Source: VXYL01 sp963422285
GTDB taxonomy: Bacteria > Pseudomonadota > Gammaproteobacteria > Pseudomonadales > Azotimanducaceae
Assembly (NCBI GenBank): GCA_963422285.2
Contig: CAXXJO010000002.1
Coordinates: forward strand, 992,001 to 1,056,000
Length of the DNA stretch: 64,000 bases
Reading direction: 5' to 3'
Below, one piece after another: positions 17,881 to 27,818 of this stretch (positions are counted from its first letter, which is position 1; every line of letters starts with the position of its first letter). Made by a program: the position numbers and the translations under genes. A model generated the notes under the pieces. The model worked only from the letters and a program-made list of their open reading frames with translations. It did no database searches and was not told where the DNA came from.

Positions 17881-18516
17881 ATGGCGACCAGAAAAGACGA
17901 ACCTCCGCTTTTTTGCCGAGTACAACTCGGCAATCAGGATCCAGATGTCAATCGACGCTGTCTATTTCGAGCGCATACCTTAACAGCGCTGTATTGTCCC
18001 CGCGAGTCGAACAGGACCGCAGTTATCGAAACCCTATCTCTTTCTCATCGTCGAGCGCGTCTATCTCAAGACGACATTCCCAATGCCGAGGACAGGCTTC
18101 ATTTAGTTGCCCGGGATGTGTTCTTGTCTAACGCCGCACCGCACGACCCCGAGGTGCTTGGAACAGATGCCAATAACGGCCAACATGTCGGTGCTTGTCT
18201 TGCTGTTCACACATGGGAAAATTCGGACGAAAATCTGATCTTACACGATCGTATAGACGAGCTTAGTCAACATGGGATAGATCCGTTCTTGGCGATGATC
18301 AGTCACGTTGCGAGCATATGCAAAAAGACGACTTTAGTGGTTACGAAACAAATAGATATCGCCGAACGCTATCCGCAAGTCGCGTACGTGGAAGATAGGC
18401 GGCTGTTCGGAGACAAACTTCGCCAAGGCAAGAAGAGCTTCACAATGCATATCGAGCCATACTCAATATCTCCCGGCAGCAGTCGAGCGATGTGGTCAGA
18501 GCATCAAGCGTCCTAG
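17881..18516 (+). CDS. Orphan hypothetical protein in AT-richer DNA
   Basis: 211 residues starting ATG (17881) with MATRKDEPPLFCRVQ; the frame is open further upstream to 17827. No known motif was recognised; it contains HTWENSDENLILHDRIDELS and CKKTTLVVTKQIDIAERYPQ. Base composition is visibly lower in GC than both neighbours (runs such as tttttt, ttagtggttacgaaacaaat), which suggests recent acquisition. Possibly part of a phage or defence cargo, but nothing in the sequence proves it. Confidence 0.45.
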   Translation: MATRKDEPPLFCRVQLGNQDPDVNRRCLFRAHTLTALYCPRESNRTAVIETLSLSHRRARLSQDDIPNAEDRLHLVARDVFLSNAAPHDPEVLGTDANNGQHVGACLAVHTWENSDENLILHDRIDELSQHGIDPFLAMISHVASICKKTTLVVTKQIDIAERYPQVAYVEDRRLFGDKLRQGKKSFTMHIEPYSISPGSSRAMWSEHQAS

Positions 18517-18568
18517 CGGGCTCGGATCGGCAAATGCTCGCCGGTTCTGCTCCCGATTCAAGGGAACG

Positions 18569-21500
18569 TTATTTCGACTCGCCTACCATTCGCTCGGTCG
18601 CCGAGCTTTGCGGCGGGTCTCGCAGTGTGCCGGTTGCGAGCACCAGACGCCAACCGTAGCTAGGCAGCATTGGCTCCACCCTGATGGAGAAACTCTCCTG
18701 CGTTTCCGTACCGTCGGCGGCGATGGCTGTGATGGCAATGGTCACGTCGCCCTCCTCAAAATCTTCGTTGGCTGTGACGATCAACCTGCCGTCTACGACT
18801 TGGACGGTAGCCAAGGCCGGATCGCTGGACTCCGCGGCATAGACCAACGGCTTGTCCGAGGGGAAGATCTCCGACAGATCCCACTCCAAATTGTCGCCGC
18901 TGAAGGCTAGCGTTTCATTGTCGTCGACGACTGCCTCTAGTTGGACATGAAGCGTGTACGGGCCGACTTGCGAGGCAAATCCACGCACTTTCACATAGTA
19001 GTCGCCGGGCCGTACCGCACCTTGGAGCAGGAAGTTGAGGTCTTCTCCGCCATCGTCGTCAACGGCCAATGTCTCGCCATCCGCGTTCTCCAAGATACCG
19101 AAGGCGTCCAAATCACCAGTGCTCCAAGCGCGCACCCGCGACTTCCCCGTCACCGTGATAGCGAAGACGTCCTCGTCGCCGGCGTAACCGATGACGCCGG
19201 TTGCGAAGCCAGCCCCATTGGCGAGCGTGATGCGCGTTGCCTGGTCGCGAGTGTCGGCGTGGTCTTCGACGCTCAGGACGACGTCTAGCGTGTAGGCTCC
19301 CGTTTCCCCGCCGAAACCGCGCACCGATACATAATGCTTGCCGGGGACAACCACCCTTGCGATGACGAAATCGCGTTCCTCGTCAGAGACATCGTCGTTG
19401 GCCGCCACCAATATCCCGTCGGCGTTCTCCAATCCACCCACGGTGTCTATGGTGCTGAAGGTTGATGCTCGCAATAGTCGCCGTTCCGAGCCAGCGACCG
19501 CAACCAGGAAATAGTCCACGTCGCCGCGGTAGTCGACCCGGGATTGTACGCTGCCGGCACCGTCGCTCAGCGCCAGCGACGTTGCTTGTGCTCGGTCGTT
19601 GCCATGGTCGTCGGCGTCGTCGTTGCGAATGACGCCGACGAGGCTCTGCGCCAGGACGTCGCCATCGGCATTCTCCACCGCCAGCCAAATCGTCTCGTCG
19701 GGTTCGAGCGTCTTGTCGCCCACTACGGTGATGGTCACGGTGGCGGCATCGCTGTCGGCGGCGAAGACGCCTGCCGCGGGATTCGCCGCCGGCCTTTGGT
19801 AATCCACGCCAGCCACGGCGTCGCCCCCGACAACCTTCCATTGAAACGGCAGTTCTTCGGCCGTGTCGCCGCTGCGTCGCAGTTCGAACACCAAGTCGCG
19901 GGAGCCCGAGTCGCCCTCCATGACGTTCGCCGAGGTAGCCAGAGTGACCACCGTAGCCCCCTCCGATCCACCGCCCGCAGCGGTTTGTCCGCTGCCGAGG
20001 TAGTCCGCCACCTGAGGATGCACAAGGGAAAAAGGCACCACTGCATCGCTCTTGCCATATCTGTCGATGCCACTACCCGATATGGACGCGCAGGCATCCA
20101 ATGTTCCGTTGGACAGGCCGCCGGAACGGGCGAAAAGCGCATCCTGCTGAACTCGCGCAAACACCGACCCGCTGGCACCAGCGGCGGTAGCACCGACTTG
20201 CCATAGGATGCTCATCATGTTTCCCGGCTCCGGGTCGGTCTCTATGACACTGCCGCGGGCGTAGCTTTGCGGTTTGGCCGCGGAGTGGCCGACATGATGC
20301 AGCGTCTCCCCGATGCTGGGCGGCTTGCTGTCCCAACCGAGAAAATAGCGTTGGCCGGGCAGAACGGCCGGCTCGGCGGCTGCGCCAAGAATGAGCAGTG
20401 TCCAATCCTGGACGCTGTTGGTCGCCAGCAGTTCCGCCCCCCTGGTGATCGCCGAACTTCGGGGGTCGACATCGTCGCCGCAGGACATCGCCCGGTAGTC
20501 CCAATAAACGGCACCGCTTGCCGCTGCGTTGGCGGTGGAGACGCAGTGGGCAGCAGTCATGAAGTAGGGTTTGTGCGTAGCGGTATCGCTGTCCACCAGC
20601 AAGTGGCCGGTACAAAAGTACGAACCGCCATCGCTCGAGGTGATCGTCAGCAAACCGGTGGCCCGGGCGTAGTTGTCCTTGGCCGCATCGGAGATGCCCT
20701 CTGTCGGGCAGCCGACGTCTCGAACACAGGCTCTGTCGACGACCGCCTTTGCGTTCGACGGATGCTTGGTTCTTGTCGGGGCCTTCCCGGCCCCGGGCCT
20801 CTGCGCTCCCCAAGGGCCGCTGGCGAACAGGTAGGACAGTTTGGGGAACTCGATCCGTTCTTCGTCAAAGCCGGCAGCCGTGGCGTCTGGATGCTCGAGT
20901 TCGACATACAGCGTGTCGCCGTCTTGGGCAGGAGACCAGTACAAGGTCGCGCCCCGCTTCAGGTAGGTCGTTGCTTGGGCATGGTCCAGGGATGCAAGGA
21001 GGTTGGGTTCGTCCGTGCCGGCGTCGATGAACTTGACGACGAGGTCCTTGGGGAAGTTCGCTAGCGCCACGGCCACGCGCAGCGCCGCCGCCTGTGGCGC
21101 GGTGTACGCCAGGGCGGCCGCGTAGCGTCCCGAGGGGCGATGGCGCCAGGTTAGGTCGCCGAACCTGACAAACCGCTCCGCGTCAGCCAGCTTGATGCCG
21201 ACGCCGATTTGGTTGGTCTCCTTCGCCTGCGACAGATCCACGCGGCTGTCGGCAATGTGGTGCCACGTTGCGAATGTCTTGTCCTGCAGGGCCTTTGCGA
21301 GCCACGAGTCCTTGGGCCGGGGACGTTCGGCGACAGTGGCCTCGTCGGATCCTTGGTAGATTTCCGGGAGCGCAATGGCCGCGGCCGTTGGTTCCGCATC
21401 CGCGGCGCCGTCCGCCGCGAATGCGGCGGCAAGCGAACCGGCCCCGAAGGCGGCGACGACCAGGACGCGCAACGTGCCGATCCTGCCCCTGTGGGCGCGT

Positions 21501-21622
21501 CGCCGTCCCGCCGTGAACGGCGATGCCCAGAACCAAGTTCCATGCCGCAGCTCTGATCGAGATGCGGCCACGACGCCAAGCTCATCGCTCGGGCGGGATC
21601 TGTCAAGGCGGGGTGGAATCAT
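18569..21622 (-). CDS. Secreted trypsin-like serine protease with Calx-beta-like and PPC domains
   Basis: 1017 residues. A hydrophobic segment VLVVAAFGAGSLAAAFA near residue 55 acts as a probable signal sequence, so the true start may be downstream of the ATG at 21622. The protease domain has MTAAHC (His), NSVQDWTLL (Asp) and ATAAGASGSVFAR (Ser), resembling lysyl-endopeptidase-type enzymes. Next comes a Calx-beta-like domain (MEGDSGSRDLVFELRRSG, VAGVDYQ, LEPDETIWLAVENADG), then two bacterial pre-peptidase C-terminal (PPC) repeats (each with a GDVDYF or GDEDVF core and an HYVSVRGFGG or DYYVKVRGFA strand) and a final beta-rich domain. It is likely exported for extracellular proteolysis. Separate transcription unit. 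Confidence 0.85.
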   Translation of the reverse strand: MIPPRLDRSRPSDELGVVAASRSELRHGTWFWASPFTAGRRRAHRGRIGTLRVLVVAAFGAGSLAAAFAADGAADAEPTAAAIALPEIYQGSDEATVAERPRPKDSWLAKALQDKTFATWHHIADSRVDLSQAKETNQIGVGIKLADAERFVRFGDLTWRHRPSGRYAAALAYTAPQAAALRVAVALANFPKDLVVKFIDAGTDEPNLLASLDHAQATTYLKRGATLYWSPAQDGDTLYVELEHPDATAAGFDEERIEFPKLSYLFASGPWGAQRPGAGKAPTRTKHPSNAKAVVDRACVRDVGCPTEGISDAAKDNYARATGLLTITSSDGGSYFCTGHLLVDSDTATHKPYFMTAAHCVSTANAAASGAVYWDYRAMSCGDDVDPRSSAITRGAELLATNSVQDWTLLILGAAAEPAVLPGQRYFLGWDSKPPSIGETLHHVGHSAAKPQSYARGSVIETDPEPGNMMSILWQVGATAAGASGSVFARVQQDALFARSGGLSNGTLDACASISGSGIDRYGKSDAVVPFSLVHPQVADYLGSGQTAAGGGSEGATVVTLATSANVMEGDSGSRDLVFELRRSGDTAEELPFQWKVVGGDAVAGVDYQRPAANPAAGVFAADSDAATVTITVVGDKTLEPDETIWLAVENADGDVLAQSLVGVIRNDDADDHGNDRAQATSLALSDGAGSVQSRVDYRGDVDYFLVAVAGSERRLLRASTFSTIDTVGGLENADGILVAANDDVSDEERDFVIARVVVPGKHYVSVRGFGGETGAYTLDVVLSVEDHADTRDQATRITLANGAGFATGVIGYAGDEDVFAITVTGKSRVRAWSTGDLDAFGILENADGETLAVDDDGGEDLNFLLQGAVRPGDYYVKVRGFASQVGPYTLHVQLEAVVDDNETLAFSGDNLEWDLSEIFPSDKPLVYAAESSDPALATVQVVDGRLIVTANEDFEEGDVTIAITAIAADGTETQESFSIRVEPMLPSYGWRLVLATGTLRDPPQSSATERMVGESK

Positions 21623-21625
21623 GCA

Positions 21626-21757
21626 AGGCCCCTATTCGAATCCGCGAAGTCATGCTGCGTCGCGCAGCCGCAGGATGCAGAACATCGAAAGCCAATACCA
21701 TAGTATGCCGTAGTTGGCAAGCGCGGCTTGTCCGAAGTCAAACTGAACCACTGCCCA
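21626..21757 (+). repeat. MITE-like dispersed repeat, copy 2
   Basis: Shares with copy 1 the left block TTCGAATCCGCG...GTCATGCTGCGTCGCGCAGCC (interrupted here) and the right block GGCTTGTCCGAAGTCAAACTG followed by AACCACTGCCC. It lies directly upstream of the secreted protease gene, so it could carry that gene's promoter region. The left end is more degenerate than the right. Confidence 0.6.
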
Positions 21758-22340
21758 GGACTAGCCGACGGGCGATTCCAAAGTCGAAACATTGGCCTGG
21801 ATATTCAAGCAGGGTTTGGCAGTCGCTCTTGACGGCCGGGGCATAGTCGCCGCTCGGGCGAGGATCTGTTCGGTGATCTTCGTACAGCCGTGCAGGGCGC
21901 CCATGGTCGGCGTCGGCCCGGCGACGTCGAGTTCGCCGATCAGCCGGCGGACGCCGAGGATATCGTCGTCGAAGCGGCGCTCGACGGCAACGCTTCGGTT
22001 CGGTGCCACCGGGCCTGTTCAGCGGCACCGACTCGCCTTCCATGGCCGGCGTCCCTCCGGCATGCGCGTCTGCGCCGCCCAGGTCCAGTTGCGACAGCAT
22101 GCGGTGCAGCGCCGTTTCCGGCGGTGGTGCCAAGCGTCCAGTGGCCAAGCTCAGGAAAGCGTACGCCGCCTTCGCCTGCTCCCGGCCCAGCCGGGCGGCG
22201 GTCGCGAACGAGTTTTCGACCTGGGATGGCCCTGCCGAACCCTGGCAGCGGATTGCTCCGGGCGCGGAACTGCGCTCTAGGCTGCTTCGCCGCTGGAGCA
22301 AGCAAGACTGGTAGAATTACTTGCATCTCCAGCAGCATCT
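21758..22340 (-). other. Non-coding or decayed segment before the TonB receptor gene
   Basis: Minus-strand pieces in two frames have protein-like character: AARLGREQAKAAYAFLSLATG and, after a frame change near 22000, SVAVERRFDDDILGVRRLI followed by ELDVAGPTPTM. The second piece faintly recalls the C-terminal domain of ketopantoate-reductase-like dehydrogenases. No start, stop and frame combine into a whole gene, so a dead gene is the best reading and its identity is uncertain. Confidence 0.3.
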
Positions 22341-22358
22341 AGGAGGAGGGGAGAACCG

Positions 22359-25268
22359 ATGACGATGAAGGCCAAACTCCGGCGGGGCGAACGACGGGCC
22401 GCAGAGCGCGACGCCGGCGCAGAGGGCCATGCGAATCTCTATCGCGCCAGCGACGGCACGTGGCCGCGGCGCAGGCTCGCCGTCGCCGTGTCGGCGGCGC
22501 TGGCCGGCGCGGCGGCGGAAGTCGCCGCCGAGCAAGCAAAGCAGGCTGCCGGCGAGATCGAAACGATCATCGTCACCGCTACCAAGCGGGCACAGAGCAT
22601 CCAGGAGGTGTCCGTCGCCGTGCAGGCGGTCACTGGCAATACCCTCCGAGACCTGGGCGTGGAGACCTTTGACGAGTACGTCCAATACCTGCCCAACGTC
22701 GTCAGCGCCGGCAACGGCCCTGGCCTGCGCGAGCTTTACATCCGCGGCAGCGCCACCGAACAAGCCGGCATCACCGTCGCGACGCCCCAGGGTTCCGCTC
22801 CCGGCGTGGCGCTGTACGTGGACGAGCAGCCGGTGTCGTTCGGGGGCCGCAACCTGGACGTCTACGCGGTGGACATGGCCCGCGTCGAGGTGCTGTCCGG
22901 CCCCCAAGGCACGTTGTTCGGCGCCAGTTCGCAGTCCGGCAATCTGCGCCTCATCACCAACAAGCCGGAGCAGGGCCGATTCGACGCCGGCTTCAACGCC
23001 AAGTACGGGCACACCACCGACGGCACCGGCAGCTACGCGGCAGACGGCTTCGTGAACTTCGCACCGACCGATCGGCTCGCCGCCCGCATCACCGTCTATA
23101 AAGATTCCCAAGGCGGGTGGATCGACAACATCGCCGCCACCTTCACGCCTAGCGGCGAAGTGGTGGACCGCAACGCCCTCGGCTTCGGCCCCTTGCTGAC
23201 GGGCGCAGGTTCCGTGGCCACCGCCAACAACGCGGCTTTGGTGGAGGACGACTGGAACGAGGCCGTCTACACGGGTGGACGCGTCGGCTTGGCCTTCGAT
23301 ATCGACGACGACTGGGACGCTTTGATCCAGCACACCGCGCAGAGCCTCGAGGTCGAGGGCGCGTTTTTAGCGGACCCCAGCCTCGGCGCACGGGACTCCG
23401 TCGCCAACTTCTCGCCGGACCACAACGACGACGAGTTCGGACTGACCACCTGGACCCTCCATGGCCGCATCGCCAACCTGGACTTGATATACACCGGCGG
23501 CCACCTGGGTCGAGACGTGGACAGCATCATCGACTACACCCACTACAACAACGGCGGCGGCTACATCGCCTACTACCTGTGTGCCGGGGCGTCCGGGGCA
23601 ACCGCCACCAACTGCTACGATCCCACCAAACCGTTCGCAGAGGACACCAGCAATACGCGCAACACCCACGAATTCCGCATCGCGACGGATCCGGCCAAGC
23701 GGGTACGCCTGCTCGCCGGCGCCTACGTCAACGAGATGGAGACCAACCACGTCGGCGACTTCCATCACATGGGCGTCAACCTGGCGTTTGCGGAAATGGC
23801 CGGGGTTCCCGGTTTCACGATCGGCAACATCGCCGTGCCAACGGACGGCGTCAACACGTCCGGCCCCCGTAGCCCGATCACGGTGTTCTTCAACGACTAC
23901 ACGCGCACGGAGGAGGAAACGGCGTTCTTCGGCGAAATCGCGTTCGACGTCAACAGCGAACTGAGCGTTTCGCTCAGCGCCCGCCACTACGACCTCACCA
24001 GCGCGCTGCAAGGCGCCTCCAACTTCTCCTTCGGCTGCCGCTACGGCATTGGCCCCGACTCGATGGAGACCGCAGACGGCCGCTGCAACGGCGTCGGCTA
24101 CAGCAACGATGTGACCTTGCGCCTGCACACGCTGGGGCAATACGCTGCCACCGCAGACGAGAGCGTCATCCTCGACGCCCGCAGCCCTAACGGCAGGCGG
24201 GATTTGTTCCGCGGCGGCGACCCCGATCCCGCGGACGATTGCATCAACAACTGCAACGCCTTGCGGGCGATCCGCAACGGCCGTCTGGACATCGACGACT
24301 TCGAGCAGGGCGGTGCCATCAACGAGACCGACACCATCGTCAAGGCATCCGTCAACTGGCAACCGACGAACGATGCAATGCTCTTTCTCAACTACTCGGA
24401 AGGCTACCGCCCTGCCACCCAAAACCGCAACGCCGGCCAAGCCGCCCGCAACCAGTCGGGCGTCTACCTGAACTACGTAGTGCCGGCAGCGGCGCTGACC
24501 GACCGCCTGAGCAGCTGGGAGCTCGGCCTGAAGAGCGAGTGGCTGCACGGCTCGCTGCGCCTGAACGCCACCTTGTACGACACCCGCATCGACAACCTGC
24601 AGGTATCGCGATTCGACCCGTCCGTAGCGTTCCTGGTCTTCATGGAGAATGTCGGCGACGCCGAGTCCAGGGGCTTGGACGTCGACTTGACGTGGGTGCT
24701 CACGCCCAATTTGATCCTCCACAGCGCGTTTAGCTGTCTCGATACGGAACTCACGCGCCTGAGCCCGCAGTTGGAGGGCGTCGCGGTACCCGTGGGCAGC
24801 GAACTACCCCTTGCGCCCATCCTCTCCGGCAACATCAGGATGCGCTACGACTTCCCGATCCCGCGCCTCGACGCCAACGGCTACTTTTCCGCCGCCCTCG
24901 TCTATCGAGGCGAGAACGTGTCCGGCATCGTTGGCAGCGCGGAGTTCATGGACGACACGCTGTTCAGGCAGTTCGGCAGCTACTCGGGACTGAGCATCAA
25001 GTACGAGGGCGGGACATTCGGCACCGTGGAGATACCGGACGCAAGCGGAAGACGTTTGCCGCGCAACTCTCGCTTCGTAAACAAGTCGGCCCGAATCGTC
25101 AATTTGGCCGTGGGGATGAAGCCGGGAGCATGGCGCGCCGAGTTCTACATCGACAACTTGGGCAACACGGACGCCCCCGTCATGCAGATCGCCGGCCACT
25201 ACATGCCACGGGTAACGGTGCAGCGCCCGCGTACGGCCGGCCTGCGGTTCTCGTACGACTTCCAATGA
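22359..25268 (+). CDS. TonB-dependent receptor
   Basis: 969 residues with a very strong ribosome-binding site (AGGAGGGGAG) before the ATG. After an unusually long N-region of about 45 residues there is a hydrophobic LAVAVSAALAGAAAEVAAEQ, then the TonB box IETIIVTATKRAQSIQEV and the plug domain (LPNVVSAGNGPGLRELYIRG, VALYVDEQPV, VEVLSGPQGTLFGASSQSGN). The C-terminal barrel ends in the usual aromatic terminus (RFSYDFQ). It imports a siderophore, cobalamin, carbohydrate or other large ligand across the outer membrane; ligand unknown. The TPR-sulfotransferase gene follows after about 80 bp on the same strand. Confidence 0.92.
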   Translation: MTMKAKLRRGERRAAERDAGAEGHANLYRASDGTWPRRRLAVAVSAALAGAAAEVAAEQAKQAAGEIETIIVTATKRAQSIQEVSVAVQAVTGNTLRDLGVETFDEYVQYLPNVVSAGNGPGLRELYIRGSATEQAGITVATPQGSAPGVALYVDEQPVSFGGRNLDVYAVDMARVEVLSGPQGTLFGASSQSGNLRLITNKPEQGRFDAGFNAKYGHTTDGTGSYAADGFVNFAPTDRLAARITVYKDSQGGWIDNIAATFTPSGEVVDRNALGFGPLLTGAGSVATANNAALVEDDWNEAVYTGGRVGLAFDIDDDWDALIQHTAQSLEVEGAFLADPSLGARDSVANFSPDHNDDEFGLTTWTLHGRIANLDLIYTGGHLGRDVDSIIDYTHYNNGGGYIAYYLCAGASGATATNCYDPTKPFAEDTSNTRNTHEFRIATDPAKRVRLLAGAYVNEMETNHVGDFHHMGVNLAFAEMAGVPGFTIGNIAVPTDGVNTSGPRSPITVFFNDYTRTEEETAFFGEIAFDVNSELSVSLSARHYDLTSALQGASNFSFGCRYGIGPDSMETADGRCNGVGYSNDVTLRLHTLGQYAATADESVILDARSPNGRRDLFRGGDPDPADDCINNCNALRAIRNGRLDIDDFEQGGAINETDTIVKASVNWQPTNDAMLFLNYSEGYRPATQNRNAGQAARNQSGVYLNYVVPAAALTDRLSSWELGLKSEWLHGSLRLNATLYDTRIDNLQVSRFDPSVAFLVFMENVGDAESRGLDVDLTWVLTPNLILHSAFSCLDTELTRLSPQLEGVAVPVGSELPLAPILSGNIRMRYDFPIPRLDANGYFSAALVYRGENVSGIVGSAEFMDDTLFRQFGSYSGLSIKYEGGTFGTVEIPDASGRRLPRNSRFVNKSARIVNLAVGMKPGAWRAEFYIDNLGNTDAPVMQIAGHYMPRVTVQRPRTAGLRFSYDFQ

Positions 25269-25351
25269 CGGTTTCGCCGGGCGTGGCACGAGATGGTTGG
25301 CAAAGGAGTGGATCTCGGTTCGCTCTTTCTCGCTGACCTCATCGCACCAAC

Positions 25352-27349
25352 GTGACGGCTAGCCTAGTCAGCATAGAAGAAGCGCAGCGAATGCTCGCCG
25401 CCGGCCGGCCCGAAGCCGTCGAGCGGGCCATGGCCGAGCTGCTCCGCACCGAGCCGGCAAACATGGAGGCGCGCTACGCCTTGGCTATCGCCCAGCGTCA
25501 TTTGCGCAAGTGGCCATTGGCGCTCGATACGTTGGGACGGATACTCGCGCAACGCTCCAACTTCGGCCGCGCCTACCAGGAAGCGGGCTACAACCACATC
25601 GCCTTGCGACGCTTCCGGGAAGCCCAAACGGCCTTCGAACGGGCGACAGCCGCGGATTCTTCGCTGATCAACAGTTGGAAGTGTCTGGCGAAGCTCTATG
25701 GGGACAGCTGCGACGCGACGCGGGCCGCGGCCGCCAGCGAGCAGGTGGCGTTTCTCGACAGCCTGCCGTCGGAACTGCTTGCCGTCATGAGCTACCTTTC
25801 CGAGCATCGGCTTGCCGACGCCGAGCGACTGTGCAAGCGCTTCCTGCAGGACAACAAGACCCACGTGGAAGGCATGCGCCTGCTCGCCGAGATCGCCGTG
25901 CGCAACCAGGCGTTCGACCGAGCCGAGTTTCTGCTCGAAAGCTGCGTCGCGTTCGAGCCGATGCACCGCGCCGCCCGCATGCAGTACGTCAACGTCTTGC
26001 TGCGGATGCAGAAGTTCGTCAAGGCGCACGAGCAAGCCCGGCGCCTATGGCGCGACCACCCGGACGATACCGATGCCGTCCGCGCGCTGTACGCCGCCGC
26101 CTGCGCCGGCGTCGGCGACAACGCGGAAGCCGCCCGCAGCTACCGGCTGCTGATGGAGCGGCATCCGAACAATCCCTTCTATCCCATCTCGCTGGGCCAC
26201 ATACGCAAGGCGGCCGGCGACATCGACGACGCGGTGGCGCTCTACCGCCGCGCCCACCGGGTCAAGAACGACCACGGCGATGCCTTCTGGAGCTTGGCGA
26301 ATACCAAGTCCTACGTCTTCACGGACGACGAAGTGGCGCACATGCAGACCGTGGAGGCGGACGCGAACACCGGTGACGCAGACCGCATCCAAGTGCGCTT
26401 CGCCCTGGGCAACGCCTACGAGCAACGCCGCCAATACGAGACCGCCTTCCGCTGCTACAGCCGCGGCAACGAGCTGAAGCGGCCGCAAGTCTTCCACGAC
26501 CCTCAACAACTGCAAGTGCGCATCGACAGCCAGATCCAGGTTTGCGACGCGGCGCTTTTCGCCAGCAGGGCCGGAGTGGGTTTCGACGCCCCGGATCCCA
26601 TCTTCGTCGTCGGCCTGCCACGCGCCGGCTCCACGCTGCTGGAACAAATACTGTCGTCGCACTCCTTGGTGGACGGCACCATGGAGCTGCACAACATCCT
26701 CGACTTGGCCAAGCGCCTGCGCGGCCCGGACCGAACCGGCGAGCTGCCGAGATACCCGCGCATTCTCGCCGACCTGGAGCCCGGCTATTTCCGCCGCTTT
26801 GGCGAGCAGTACGTCAACGACACCCGCGCCTACCGAGACCAAGCGCCGTTCTTCATCGACAAGATGCCCAACAACTTCCTGCACGTGGGGCTCATCGGCC
26901 TCATCCTGCCGAACGCCAAGGTGATCGACGCCCGCCGCCATCCCATGGCGTGCTGTTTCGGCGGCTTCAAGCAGTTGTTCGGCGAGGGCCAGGGATTCTC
27001 CTACGGCTTGACGGAGATCGGCAACTACTACCGACAGTACGCGAAACTGATGGATCACTGGGACGAGGTGCTGCCCGGCTTCGTGCTGCGCGTTCGCCAC
27101 GAGGACGTGGTGGACGACTTGGAAGGCCAAGTGCGCAGGCTGCTCGACTTCTGCGGACTGCCCTTCGAGCCTGCCTGCCTGGACTACCACCGCACCGAGC
27201 GCAGCATCCGCACCCCGAGCGCCGAACAGGTGCGCCGGCCCATCTACCGCTCAAGCCTCGACCAGTGGCGTCGCTTCGAGCCGTGGCTGGGGCCGTTGAA
27301 GGAGGCGCTTGGGCCGGAGATTCTCTCGGCCTACGAGGTGGACGGCTAG
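25352..27349 (+). CDS. TPR repeat protein with C-terminal sulfotransferase domain
   Basis: 665 residues from GTG at 25352. About 390 N-terminal residues are TPR-like helical repeats (for example NMEARYALAIAQRHLRKWP). The C-terminal domain begins PIFVVGLPRAGSTLLEQIL, the PAPS 5'-phosphosulfate loop, with the later VIDARRHPMACCFGGF (3'-phosphate loop) and FCGLPFEPACLDYH. The architecture is common next to TonB receptors in marine gammaproteobacteria and alphaproteobacteria. The likely role is modification of a sugar, peptide or lipid; the acceptor is unknown. Confidence 0.85.
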   Translation: MTASLVSIEEAQRMLAAGRPEAVERAMAELLRTEPANMEARYALAIAQRHLRKWPLALDTLGRILAQRSNFGRAYQEAGYNHIALRRFREAQTAFERATAADSSLINSWKCLAKLYGDSCDATRAAAASEQVAFLDSLPSELLAVMSYLSEHRLADAERLCKRFLQDNKTHVEGMRLLAEIAVRNQAFDRAEFLLESCVAFEPMHRAARMQYVNVLLRMQKFVKAHEQARRLWRDHPDDTDAVRALYAAACAGVGDNAEAARSYRLLMERHPNNPFYPISLGHIRKAAGDIDDAVALYRRAHRVKNDHGDAFWSLANTKSYVFTDDEVAHMQTVEADANTGDADRIQVRFALGNAYEQRRQYETAFRCYSRGNELKRPQVFHDPQQLQVRIDSQIQVCDAALFASRAGVGFDAPDPIFVVGLPRAGSTLLEQILSSHSLVDGTMELHNILDLAKRLRGPDRTGELPRYPRILADLEPGYFRRFGEQYVNDTRAYRDQAPFFIDKMPNNFLHVGLIGLILPNAKVIDARRHPMACCFGGFKQLFGEGQGFSYGLTEIGNYYRQYAKLMDHWDEVLPGFVLRVRHEDVVDDLEGQVRRLLDFCGLPFEPACLDYHRTERSIRTPSAEQVRRPIYRSSLDQWRRFEPWLGPLKEALGPEILSAYEVDG

Positions 27350-27818
27350 CGACTTCGTCAAGGGCCACGGCCTCTCATCCTGAACAGCGCTGCACGAAGT
27401 CCAGAGCCTCTGTCTTCCCGTCCGCTGGGGCTGATAGTCGAAGCAAGTGCTCGCAATCTCATCGTGCGGCTTGCCCAAGCGGAGTTGGCACTGGCCGATG
27501 AACTCGTGCCGGCAGGCGGCGTTCCGGACACCGCCGAGGCGACTCGCGTCGGTGCCATCGAGCTGCTCCGGGGCGCGGTCGCAGGCGCGTCGGAACGCAT
27601 CGTTGCGGGCAGCGCTGACAGGCCGACGGCAGACGTTCGTCGTTGAACGGAAATCCAGCACCAAGGACGGGTGCAATGGCATCCGATAGCGTCACTGCAT
27701 CTCGCGACGCATGACGACACGCAGTCGAACCGAGCCGCCGCCCTGCTACGCGCTCGATCTCGCCTTGGCGATGGCGGCAGCTCCGGGCGCCGGCGGCATG
27801 GCCGGCGCCCGCCAACGG
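27350..27818. other. Intergenic segment with partial MITE-like repeat
   Basis: Two stop codons converge here (sulfotransferase + and molybdoenzyme -). A partial relative of the dispersed repeat lies at about 27661-27745 on the minus strand (TCGGTTCGACTGCG, CGTCATGCGTCGCG, ATCGGATGCC). A short plus frame (27464-27646; RLAQAELALADELVPAGGV) looks protein-like but is not identifiable. Confidence 0.4.
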
